NCBI GenBank assembly: GCA_040385525.1
Contig: JAZKHE010000011.1
Coordinates: 62,001-126,000, forward strand
From: JAZKHE01 sp040385525
Lineage (GTDB): Bacteria; Bacteroidota; Bacteroidia; UBA4408
Direction of reading: 5' to 3'
Length of the DNA stretch: 64,000 bases
This document shows, piece by piece, positions 53,992-62,427 of this stretch. Numbering within the stretch: the stretch's first letter is position 1; each line of letters starts with the position of its first letter. The notes below the pieces were generated by a model. The model searched no databases, was not told the origin of the DNA, and saw only the letters and a program-made list of their open reading frames with translations. The translations under genes and the position numbers were made by a program.

Positions 53992-54627
53992 TTAGTTTAA
54001 AGAAGGCGTAAGTCTAATAATATCATCTTCACTTTTTAGATGATAGTTGGGATTTAACTTAAGCACATATTCTTTTAATTTTTCTATTGTAGGATAATCG
54101 TCTTCGCCAATAAAACAACGAGCATCATCTATTAAAATAATGTGATTTTTGTTATTGGCGAATATTGCATCTAATTCTTTAAAAATAGGTGTGTTTAATT
54201 CACCTTTACCTGTAACTCCACTCGAATAATGGCCATCTAACCAAAATAAACAGGGTTCTTTAATGTCTTTCAAAACGTCAGGCATAATTTCACCGCTATC
54301 TCCTTTAAATAGTATGATGTGATTGTATTGTTTAAATTTGTCTTTAACGATTTTATAAAGTTCATCACTAACTTCAATTGAAATTATTTTATCGAAATAA
54401 GTACGTTGGGCTTCAACCATAGTCCCCATATAAGTACCTGTTTCAATTAGAGTTGAAAGCTTAAATTTATTTTTATAAGCACGAATTGTTACTTGTTTTA
54501 ATGGATGAGGTGGTGGTGTTGGGCTTCCATTTTTTCTCCACTGCTCAATTTCAGCTTTTCCGGTAATATTACGCTTCAAAACTAATATTGAATGCGGTAT
54601 TATGCTTTTAATTAAGTTTTTTATCAT
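53992..54627 (-). CDS. Class I SAM methyltransferase-like protein
   Basis: A 211-residue protein. TLIETGTYMGTMVEAQRTYF gives the motif I loop, IISIEVSDELYKIVKDKFKQ the SAM-ribose region, and EPCLFWLDGHYSSGVTGKGE plus HIILIDDARCFIG later motifs of FkbM-like or macrocin-type methyltransferases. Located between the exporter genes, so it may add a terminal methyl that ends chain growth or is recognised by the Wzt C-terminal domain; this is inference from position. Confidence 0.8.
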   Translation of the reverse strand: MIKNLIKSIIPHSILVLKRNITGKAEIEQWRKNGSPTPPPHPLKQVTIRAYKNKFKLSTLIETGTYMGTMVEAQRTYFDKIISIEVSDELYKIVKDKFKQYNHIILFKGDSGEIMPDVLKDIKEPCLFWLDGHYSSGVTGKGELNTPIFKELDAIFANNKNHIILIDDARCFIGEDDYPTIEKLKEYVLKLNPNYHLKSEDDIIRLTPSLN

Positions 54628-54630
54628 TGT

Positions 54631-55416
54631 TTATAGTTTTGATTTTACAATATCGAGAATTTGTTTAATAATTTGTGGAGATTTTGAATAATTATGACGG
54701 TAAAAATTCTCAAATCTAGTTTCTATAGGTCGTATAGTTGTGTTTATTGTAATGTTTTCTTTTTTACAAAGGTCAATAGCTTCTCGCATCCATTTCCCTT
54801 TATAAACTGCAGTACAACAATAAGTGTAAGGGTAATTTCCTGTTTCTACTGTTTTAGAGTGGCTTTTAATTCCCAAAAAAACTTCTGAAATATTTTTTGC
54901 TCTTTGTGAACCTTGATTTTCGAATTGCCAACCCGTTTCTCCTTTAAGAATAAAATTTTCTAAAATATTTTTATTCCAAATACTGGCTTGTGTGCTTAAA
55001 CTATATGCTGAATTTTTGCTTATTTCTCCAATATCAGTATAGTCTTTAAAATCTCTATCAGGGCCTGGTACCGGCACTAAGCGTAAGCAAGCCGCATTTT
55101 CTTTTTTAACTATTTCAACAGCTTTCTCAATTCTAGTTTCGTCAATGGGTTTTATTAAAAAATAATCTTCTAATAAATACAAAACGTAATCTTCTTTTAT
55201 TTTTTCTAATCCATATTTTAGCATATCCGACCATGTAGTAACATTTTGTGTATTGATGGTTATAACGCCAGGGTAAGAACATGTTTTAGTTTCAGTAATA
55301 TGGTAAATAGGATAGGAACAATTTTTCCAATATCTAAAAAATAAGGTGTAAAATCCATTCCACAAATCGTCGTACTTATCGCATGACTGAACAACTATGG
55401 CTAAATTGGATTTCAC
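54631..55416 (-). CDS. Uncharacterised protein with GT-A-like features, possible glycosyltransferase
   Basis: A 261-residue protein: LAIVVQSCDKYDDLWNGFYT, the acidic YVLYLLEDYFLIKPIDETRI and ENQGSQRAKNISEVFLGIK. The short N-terminal strand-loop and the LEDYF motif at the expected position for a DxD-like metal site resemble uncharacterised GT-A proteins in O-antigen loci, but I do not recognise a family with certainty. Three bases upstream of the methyltransferase at 53992 and 40 bases below the wzm-like gene. Confidence 0.68.
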   Translation of the reverse strand: MKSNLAIVVQSCDKYDDLWNGFYTLFFRYWKNCSYPIYHITETKTCSYPGVITINTQNVTTWSDMLKYGLEKIKEDYVLYLLEDYFLIKPIDETRIEKAVEIVKKENAACLRLVPVPGPDRDFKDYTDIGEISKNSAYSLSTQASIWNKNILENFILKGETGWQFENQGSQRAKNISEVFLGIKSHSKTVETGNYPYTYCCTAVYKGKWMREAIDLCKKENITINTTIRPIETRFENFYRHNYSKSPQIIKQILDIVKSKL

Positions 55417-55456
55417 TCTATAATATTGAATAATAGATAAATATACTAAAGATTAG

Positions 55457-56317
55457 TTAAACAGTATCTGTAAAACTTTTTTCAACTCTGTTGAATAAAA
55501 CTGTACCGATAAGCAAGCTAATAAACATAAAACAAAAACTATAGAAAAGCCAGTTCCAGCTGAAAGAGCCTGAACCCATATAGGCAAAGCGAAAAGTTTC
55601 TAAAACAGAAGTCATGGGGTTTGCTTCAATAATAAATCTGTATTTTTCGGGTATGCTCGATAATGGATAAATTACTGGGGTAGCATACATAAAAAGTTGT
55701 ATACCAAATGTTATTAAAAATACTAAATCTCTGTATTTGGTGGTTAATGAAGTAATAATCATGCCAATAGCTAAACCCAAACCAGCCATAATTAAAATGA
55801 GGATAGGCGTTAGTAAAATATAAATGTTGGGGTGAATGGCACCATGGTATAAGTAATAAAAAAAGAAAATTAAAAATAATAAAAATTGAATCCCTAGCTT
55901 AACTAAATTAGATACGATAATGGATAATGGCATTATTAAACGAGGGAAATAAACTTTGCCTAAAATACTGGAATTATCTCTAAATACGGTAGATGTTTTG
56001 TTAATGCAATCTGAAAAATAATTCCAAAAGGTTATACCTATCATGTAAAATAAAATCATGGGTAAACCATCGGTTGACCAACCCGCAAATTGCCCAAAAA
56101 TAACAACGTAAGTAATTGTGGTTAAAATAGGCTGCAAAAAAAACCAAATAGGACCCAATATTGTTTGTTTGTAGGTTGCTACAAAATCTCTACGAACAAA
56201 CATTAAAAGCAAATCTCTATAATGCCATGTTTCTTGCAAATGTAGCGACATTAAGCTATTTTCGGAAGATATTTCATCTGTCCATTGTTGTGTTTTCTCT
56301 TCTACATCTTCGCTCAT
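55457..56317 (-). CDS. wzm: O-antigen/polysaccharide ABC exporter permease
   Basis: A 286-residue ABC-2 permease with six helices starting near residue 60. The pre-helix WHYRDLLLMFVRRDFVATYK followed by LGPIWFFLQPILTT and the closing RVEKSFTDTV are the landmarks of Wzm/TagG-type proteins. It moves the lipid-linked glycan across the inner membrane with the Wzt ATPase. It is the first gene of the minus-strand block after the divergent T9SS cargo gene, with 102 bases between them that probably carry promoters. Confidence 0.93.
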   Translation of the reverse strand: MSEDVEEKTQQWTDEISSENSLMSLHLQETWHYRDLLLMFVRRDFVATYKQTILGPIWFFLQPILTTITYVVIFGQFAGWSTDGLPMILFYMIGITFWNYFSDCINKTSTVFRDNSSILGKVYFPRLIMPLSIIVSNLVKLGIQFLLFLIFFFYYLYHGAIHPNIYILLTPILILIMAGLGLAIGMIITSLTTKYRDLVFLITFGIQLFMYATPVIYPLSSIPEKYRFIIEANPMTSVLETFRFAYMGSGSFSWNWLFYSFCFMFISLLIGTVLFNRVEKSFTDTV

Positions 56318-56419
56318 AAATACCTGTCAAGCTTTTGGTCTTGTATTAAATAAAGCAAATAATAAAGCTTTAATTTGACCAAATTTAATTAAATTTATAG
56401 AAAATTACTCAAAAATAGA
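56318..56419. promoter_or_regulatory. Divergent control region between wzm-like and T9SS cargo genes
   Basis: On the minus strand TTTG (56386-56383), about 20 bases later TTATTATTTGC (near 56366-56355), resembles a -33/-7 pair for the permease gene, with one extra base in the TAnnTTTG element. On the plus strand only a TTTG (56374-56377) was found, without a good -7 partner. No gene in the gap. Confidence 0.3.
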
Positions 56420-59400
56420 ATGAGATATTGCAAATATATTTTTTTACTAGTAGCAGTCTTGATGTTGCAAAAGGTTTGCTATGCTCAGCCTACAAGTATT
56501 AGCGGTTTGCAACTCTGGCTTAACTCAGATAATGTAGTTTTAGGTTCGGGCTCGAATATTGAGCAATTAACAGATCTTTCAGGGAATAATAATCACGCAA
56601 TACAACTTGATAATTCAAAACAAGCTCAACAAGTTTTAAATACACTTAATGGTTTACCTGTAATTAGTTTTGATGGTACTAATGACTATTTTCAGTTAAA
56701 TGAAATAAACAATGCAATGACTTTTTTTTTTATAATTAACGAGAATAGCTCTGCAGGTAATGATTATAGGCCGTTGTTAGGTCACTCAACATTGTATGAT
56801 TTTCACAGAGGTGACAATAAAATTTTATGGGATAATTTAAATACAAATAGTTTTATAAGGAGTGGTATTACAAAAATTAATTCGCAACAAATTAATGGTA
56901 CTACTTCTACAGTTCCAAATAACTTTTCATTTTTATCCATTGCAACTACGGGAAGTGTTAGTTTTGATAATATTAGTATTGATAGGTTTGTTCCAACTCG
57001 TGTCTGGTATGGGCAAATTGCAGAAATAATAGTTTATAACAGAAGTTTGTCTACAACAGAATATGAAAATATTGAACTTTTTTTATATAACAAATATGCA
57101 CCGCCCGTTAGTTTAGGGGCTGATATAAATCAAGCTTATAGTTTTTGCCCAATAACTATTGATGCTGGTAATAATTTTACAAGTTATACATGGTCAACAG
57201 GAGCAAGTACGAGTTCAATTTCTGTTACTACTTCTGGTACTTATTCAGTTACTGTTACAGATATTTTTGGTCGCAATTCGAGTGACGAGATTGTCGTAAA
57301 TTTCCCTTCTCTTGTTATTAAAAATGATACAACTGTTTGTTACAATACCGAGTATAGATGGAATACTTTTTTAAATACAACAGACTTTGATTTTGCTTGG
57401 AGTAACTCTGATACAGATTCGCTCACTTTTTTTAATCCAACAACAGCAACAACTTTAAATTGTACCATTACAGATTTATTTGCTTGTTCGTACACCACAC
57501 CAACCATTACGATAGCAATTGATGATTTTTCTCAAACGGCAAGTTTAGGTTCTGATGTTTCTCTTTGCGAAGGAAATACGATAGGTTTAATTACTTCCTC
57601 GCTTGTTACATCTTACAATTGGATGCCTGGTAATTTAACAACGCCTTTAATTACTATTACTAATTCTGGAACATACACTGTTGAAGCTTTTAATTCAATT
57701 GGTTGCGAAGTAAATGATGAAATAGTAGTTACGATTGCAGGCTCAGTTCCCACAGCTGATTTTGTTTTTAATACAACTTGTTTTGGTTCTGATATGCAAT
57801 TTTCATCATTGGCTGTTCCACCAAGTGGGAACTCAATTGTATCTTATACTTGGAGTTTTGGAGAGCCTTCATCTGGCGTAAATAATTCATCTTTACTAGA
57901 GCATCCATTACACAATTATTTGACGGATGGTAATTTTGATGTGTTTTTTGAAGTAGAAACCGAAATAGGTTGTAAACAAAGTATTACAAAACAAGTAACG
58001 GTTTACCCATTGCCTGTAGTTGATTTTTTAAGTTTACCAGCTTGCGCAAATTCGTTGACACAGTTTAAAGATTTAAGCGATGGCTTGGGGCAAACGATAA
58101 GTATTTGGGATTGGAATTTTGGAGATGTTACTTCTCCTTCAAATACCGCTGCTGTAGCAGAACCATTTCACGAATTTAATTCGGAAAGTACTTATTTAGT
58201 TAGCTTAACTGTTACAACACAAAATGGTTGTAAGGCTGGAATATCAAAACCTGTTTATGTTTATCCATCACCAATAGTTGATTTTGTTTATACAAATCCT
58301 TGCTTTGGTTCGGTAATTACTTATACTAATACTTCAACAATGCCATTTCCTCAAACCATACAGAGCTGGACTTGGAATTTTGGAGATGCGCAATCAGCTA
58401 CTTCACCAATAGAATACCACAGCTATGCTTCTGCAGGTATTTATGATGTTTCACTATTTATCAATTCGTCTGTTGGTTGCACGCACAGCGTTACTAAAAC
58501 AATTAATGTTACACCTTATCCAACTGCTAATTATTCGTATACAAATTATTGTTTAAACGAGCAAACTACTTTTGTAGATGCAAGTTCAGCTCCATTAAGC
58601 ACAATCGAATCCTATAAATGGGAGTTCGATTCAAATGTTTTTTCTACCACTGATGCTGCTTCTTATGTGTTTAATTCAATTGGAAATAAAAACGTAAAAT
58701 TAACAGTAAGTAATGTGAATGGTTGCGAAAACAGTGTTACTAAAACTATTTTAATTAAAAGTTTACCTATTGCAAGTTTTAGTTATTCTCCAAGTTTTGT
58801 AACGCCAGGCGAAAGTGTTTTGTTTACAAATTTGTCGCAAAATGCTACTAGTTATACTTGGGTTTTTGGAAACGGATTTTCTTCTAATTTATTTAAACCA
58901 ACAACAATTTTTCCGGATAGTTTAAGATATGTTGTGAGCCTTGTTGCGAAAGATGAAGTGGGTTGTAATAATTCATTTGAAAAAGAAATTGAAGTGTTAT
59001 TTCCTAAATTAGATTTAGGTATTTTTACTTTAAAGGCAGAGGTTAGTAATGATAATTTCCTTGACATCTCTACCGATTTAATTAACTATGGTACTAAACC
59101 AATTACTGATTTTAAATTGTTATCGAGCGTAAATAGCGAAAGTTCAGTAAGAGAATCGTGGACTGGAGATTTAAAAAGAGGACAATTGTTACCTTATGTA
59201 TTTACTTCTTCTGTAAAGTTAGATGCCTCAGATACTGTAAATGCTTATGTGTGTGTTAAAATTGTTGAGGTTAATGAATTGAATACTGATGATGATATAA
59301 CAAATAATGAGCGTTGTATTTCATTTAGAATGGATCGTTTTATGGTATTGGCTGGTTATCCAAATCCTACCGAAACAAATTTTACTTTGCCCGTTATTTT

Positions 59401-59596
59401 ACCCGAAGATGGAGAAATTATTGTTGAAGTGTATAACGATTTAGGTCAATTGGTTTTTGATAAATATGTTGTTACTGCTGTAAAAGGTTTAAAATCAATT
59501 ACCTTGGATATAGATTATTTAGAAAGAGGCGTTTATTTTTATCGAGTAAGTTTTAAAGATAAAGTGGCAAGAAACAAATTTATGATAACCAAATAA
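56420..59596 (+). CDS. T9SS-exported surface protein with LamG-like and PKD repeats
   Basis: A 1058-residue secreted protein: signal peptide (MRYCKYIFLLVAVLMLQKVC), a LamG/concanavalin-like domain (about 25-230, GLQLWLNSDNV, SGNNNHAIQLDN, WYGQIAEIIVYNRSLS), Ig-like spacers, then about five PKD-type repeats (about 450-860, with WNFGD, WSFGEP, and WTWNFGDAQ) and a C-terminal sorting domain (about 975-1058) with PNPTETNFTLPV, NDLGQLVF and GVYFYRVSF, the type IX secretion signal. Type IX cargo are sent to the surface and in some species attached to a lipopolysaccharide. No enzyme domain is visible; adhesion is likely. The stop is 2 bases from the convergent asnB copy 3. Confidence 0.92.
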   Translation: MRYCKYIFLLVAVLMLQKVCYAQPTSISGLQLWLNSDNVVLGSGSNIEQLTDLSGNNNHAIQLDNSKQAQQVLNTLNGLPVISFDGTNDYFQLNEINNAMTFFFIINENSSAGNDYRPLLGHSTLYDFHRGDNKILWDNLNTNSFIRSGITKINSQQINGTTSTVPNNFSFLSIATTGSVSFDNISIDRFVPTRVWYGQIAEIIVYNRSLSTTEYENIELFLYNKYAPPVSLGADINQAYSFCPITIDAGNNFTSYTWSTGASTSSISVTTSGTYSVTVTDIFGRNSSDEIVVNFPSLVIKNDTTVCYNTEYRWNTFLNTTDFDFAWSNSDTDSLTFFNPTTATTLNCTITDLFACSYTTPTITIAIDDFSQTASLGSDVSLCEGNTIGLITSSLVTSYNWMPGNLTTPLITITNSGTYTVEAFNSIGCEVNDEIVVTIAGSVPTADFVFNTTCFGSDMQFSSLAVPPSGNSIVSYTWSFGEPSSGVNNSSLLEHPLHNYLTDGNFDVFFEVETEIGCKQSITKQVTVYPLPVVDFLSLPACANSLTQFKDLSDGLGQTISIWDWNFGDVTSPSNTAAVAEPFHEFNSESTYLVSLTVTTQNGCKAGISKPVYVYPSPIVDFVYTNPCFGSVITYTNTSTMPFPQTIQSWTWNFGDAQSATSPIEYHSYASAGIYDVSLFINSSVGCTHSVTKTINVTPYPTANYSYTNYCLNEQTTFVDASSAPLSTIESYKWEFDSNVFSTTDAASYVFNSIGNKNVKLTVSNVNGCENSVTKTILIKSLPIASFSYSPSFVTPGESVLFTNLSQNATSYTWVFGNGFSSNLFKPTTIFPDSLRYVVSLVAKDEVGCNNSFEKEIEVLFPKLDLGIFTLKAEVSNDNFLDISTDLINYGTKPITDFKLLSSVNSESSVRESWTGDLKRGQLLPYVFTSSVKLDASDTVNAYVCVKIVEVNELNTDDDITNNERCISFRMDRFMVLAGYPNPTETNFTLPVILPEDGEIIVEVYNDLGQLVFDKYVVTAVKGLKSITLDIDYLERGVYFYRVSFKDKVARNKFMITK

Positions 59597-59598
59597 AT

Positions 59599-61470
59599 TT
59601 AGTTTAAATACGTTTTACTCCAGTATGAGAATATCAATAAATTCCACAACAATTTGCGATGATTTTGTTTTGATGAGTTGTGTTCTTTAATTAATTTATC
59701 AACGTAGTTCCACTCAAATAAACCTTGTTGTTTGATGTTTTTTTCTGACAACAATTCGGCAACACTATTTTTTAATTCGTTACGCAACCACAACGAAACT
59801 GGAATTCCAAAGCCTTTTTTAGGTCTGTCAATTATTTCGTTTGGTAATTTATTACGCATCAAATCTTTTAAAATTCTTTTTCCGTTATTTCTTTTTATTT
59901 TGTAATTTTTTGGTAAAGAGTTTAAAAAATTTATAACGTTCGTATCCAAAAATGGAGCCCTAACTTCTAACGAAGCATACATGCTTGCTCTATCTACTTT
60001 ATAAAGAATATCATCTTGAAGATATGTTCTAAAATAGGTGTAAAGTAGTTTATTAAACTCATTTTCATTGCTAACTTCATATCTATATTTGTCAATACAC
60101 TCAAGTCCGCTAGTATGTAACTTGTTTTTTACATCACTAGTAAATAAGTTCAATTTCGATTTTGGCGTAAAACTTCCTAACCATAGCGAATGCGTGTAGT
60201 TTGATTTAGATTCAAAACCTTTTAAAAATTGCTTTACTTTAAAATCTAAGCTTATATTTTTATCGCTTACGGGTAAAAAATTTGATGTTTTATTAAATAA
60301 TGAGATTGCAAATGAAGGTAAGGCGTGAAGTATTGGTGCAACTCTATCAGAAATAAAAGTAGGGTAGCCAGCCATTAATTCATCGCTACCGTCGCCACCT
60401 AATGCAACAGTTACGTGTTGTTTAGTAAATTGCGATAAAAAATAAGTAGGTATAATGGATGGATCAGCAAATGGTTCGTCTTGTTTTTCAACAATAACAG
60501 ATAATAAATCTAACGATTGTTTTGCCGATAAAATTTGTTCGTGATGTTCGGTTCCTAGTTGTTTGGCAACTAAGCGAGCATAGCTACTTTCGTCGTAACT
60601 TTTTTCGTTAAAACCGATTGAAAATGTTTTTACTTTTTGAGTTGAATTTTTTTGTGCGTAATAAGCAACAGCGCTACTGTCAAGTCCGCCACTTAAAAAC
60701 AACCCCAGCGGAACATCGCTAATCATACGCGTTTTAACAGCTTCGTTTAAAAGCATATCAAATTTATTTAGCGCATCAGAATATGAAATATTATTGGGTT
60801 GAAAAGAAGTGTGCCAATATGATTTTTTCTCCTGAATAGCTCCGTTTTTTACAATTAAATAATGTGAAGCTTCTAGTTTATGAATCCCTTCAAAAATGCA
60901 ATTGGGAGTGGGTACATAATCAAAAGTAAGGTATTGATTTAAAGCTTCAAGATTTAAGTCTCTTTTAACTGAAGGATGTTGTAAGATTGCTTTTGGCTCC
61001 GAAGCAAAAATAAATGTATTGTTTTGTAAGGTATAGTACAAGGGCTTTTTACCAATTCTATCTTTAGCCAAAAACAATTCTTTTTTTACCAAATCATAAA
61101 TAGAAAAGGCAAACATACCATGAATTTTCTGCAAACATTCAATGCCATATTCTGCGTATGCATAAAGCAAAACTTCAGTATCTGATGAGGTTCTAAAAGT
61201 GTATTTATTTGTTTTTAAAAGTTCGTTTTTAATTTCTAAAAAATTATAAATCTCTCCGTTAAAAACGATAGCTAATGTTTTTTCAGGATTAAAAAAAGGC
61301 TGATGACTTCTACTATCGGTATCGATAATACTTAATCGCGCATGAGCAAAACCCAAATTTTCAGTAAGTGAAACTCCTTGGTAATCAGGGCCTCGATAAT
61401 TGATGGCTTTTATCATTTGCCATAAATTATCTTCTGTTCCGTTACCTAAAAAACCAGCAATACCACACAT
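59599..61470 (-). CDS. Glutamine-dependent asparagine synthase-like amidotransferase, copy 3
   Basis: A 623-residue AsnB-type enzyme: MCGIAGFLGN with Cys2, GFAHARLSIIDTDSRSHQPF, VFNGEIYN, then FLSGGLDSSAVAYYAQ, KQDEPFADPSIIPTYFLSQF, ALGGDGSDELMAGYPTF and YKVDRASMYASLEVRAPFLD. It resembles copy 1 more than copy 2 in the ATP and aspartyl-type sites (PFADPSIIPT versus PFADSSAIPT). Three bases separate it from the GT2 gene downstream of the membrane protein, and it ends against the T9SS cargo gene. Confidence 0.92.
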   Translation of the reverse strand: MCGIAGFLGNGTEDNLWQMIKAINYRGPDYQGVSLTENLGFAHARLSIIDTDSRSHQPFFNPEKTLAIVFNGEIYNFLEIKNELLKTNKYTFRTSSDTEVLLYAYAEYGIECLQKIHGMFAFSIYDLVKKELFLAKDRIGKKPLYYTLQNNTFIFASEPKAILQHPSVKRDLNLEALNQYLTFDYVPTPNCIFEGIHKLEASHYLIVKNGAIQEKKSYWHTSFQPNNISYSDALNKFDMLLNEAVKTRMISDVPLGLFLSGGLDSSAVAYYAQKNSTQKVKTFSIGFNEKSYDESSYARLVAKQLGTEHHEQILSAKQSLDLLSVIVEKQDEPFADPSIIPTYFLSQFTKQHVTVALGGDGSDELMAGYPTFISDRVAPILHALPSFAISLFNKTSNFLPVSDKNISLDFKVKQFLKGFESKSNYTHSLWLGSFTPKSKLNLFTSDVKNKLHTSGLECIDKYRYEVSNENEFNKLLYTYFRTYLQDDILYKVDRASMYASLEVRAPFLDTNVINFLNSLPKNYKIKRNNGKRILKDLMRNKLPNEIIDRPKKGFGIPVSLWLRNELKNSVAELLSEKNIKQQGLFEWNYVDKLIKEHNSSKQNHRKLLWNLLIFSYWSKTYLN

Positions 61471-61473
61471 TGC

Positions 61474-62427
61474 TTAGGAATTAAAATTTATTTTTTCTTT
61501 GATAGTGAAAGGATATTTGTTTTGACTTTCGTAGTAGGTTCGCATCTGTATTTCAGCTAAAACACCCATTAAAATCATAAGCATACCTACAATGAAAAAG
61601 ACTGCAGACATTGTTGGTAAGGGTGTTTTAATAAATGGAGTTCCTCTTGTTATTTTAAAGTATACTGATAATCCTACTGAAAAGAAAGATAATAAAAGTG
61701 AAATTATTCCTGCTCCTCCAAAAAAATGGATTGGTCTATTCATATACTTATCTATAAATTTTATAAGTAATAAATCTAAAATTACTTTGTAAATTCTAAA
61801 CAAGCCATAATTACTTTTTCCAAACATTCTTGGCTGATAATTAACTGGAATTTCAGCTACTTTACCTCCTTGCCATTTACAAAAAACTGGAATAAAACGA
61901 TGCATTTGTCCGTATAATTTAACGTCCATTATAACGTCTCGTTTATATGCTTTTAAGGTGCAGCCATAATCATGAAGAGGCACTCCGGATATTTTACTTA
62001 TTAATTTATTAGCAGTCATCGATGGCAATTTTCTAGTTAAAAACTGTCCTTGCCAACGACTTTGTCTCCATCCACTTACCACATCAAAACCTTCGTCCAT
62101 TTTAGCAATTAGTAAAGGAATATCTGCAGGATCGTTTTCTAAATCGCTATCAATTAAAACAATAATATCTCCATTAGAAGATTGAATACCCGCATTAATA
62201 GCTGCGGTTTGACCGAAATTTCGTTTAAAATTAATTAATTTTATTTTAGAATTATTTGCAGCAACCTTTTTTAATTCTTCCCAGCTATTGTCTTTAGAAC
62301 CATCGTTTACAGCAATTATTTCGTATGTAAACGATTGTAAAGACTGAACTAATTTCTCGAAAAGAATTGAAATTCCTTGACCTTCATTATAGATAGGCAA
62401 TACGATAGATAATGTTTTACTTGACAT
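61474..62427 (-). CDS. GT2-family glycosyltransferase, GtrB/ArnC-like with two membrane helices
   Basis: A 317-residue polyprenyl-phosphate glycosyltransferase-like enzyme: LSIVLPIYNEGQGISILFEK, EIIAVNDGSKDNSWEELKKV, VLIDSDLENDPADIPLLIAK and the family-marking VVSGWRQSRWQGQFLTRKLP. Two helices at about 235-260 and 270-295 anchor it in the membrane. It transfers a sugar from a nucleotide donor onto undecaprenyl phosphate, giving the donor used by GT-C enzymes in the periplasm. The gene that overlaps by 11 bases upstream (62417-63910) looks like such a GT-C enzyme, supporting a two-step transfer pair. Confidence 0.92.
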   Translation of the reverse strand: MSSKTLSIVLPIYNEGQGISILFEKLVQSLQSFTYEIIAVNDGSKDNSWEELKKVAANNSKIKLINFKRNFGQTAAINAGIQSSNGDIIVLIDSDLENDPADIPLLIAKMDEGFDVVSGWRQSRWQGQFLTRKLPSMTANKLISKISGVPLHDYGCTLKAYKRDVIMDVKLYGQMHRFIPVFCKWQGGKVAEIPVNYQPRMFGKSNYGLFRIYKVILDLLLIKFIDKYMNRPIHFFGGAGIISLLLSFFSVGLSVYFKITRGTPFIKTPLPTMSAVFFIVGMLMILMGVLAEIQMRTYYESQNKYPFTIKEKINFNS

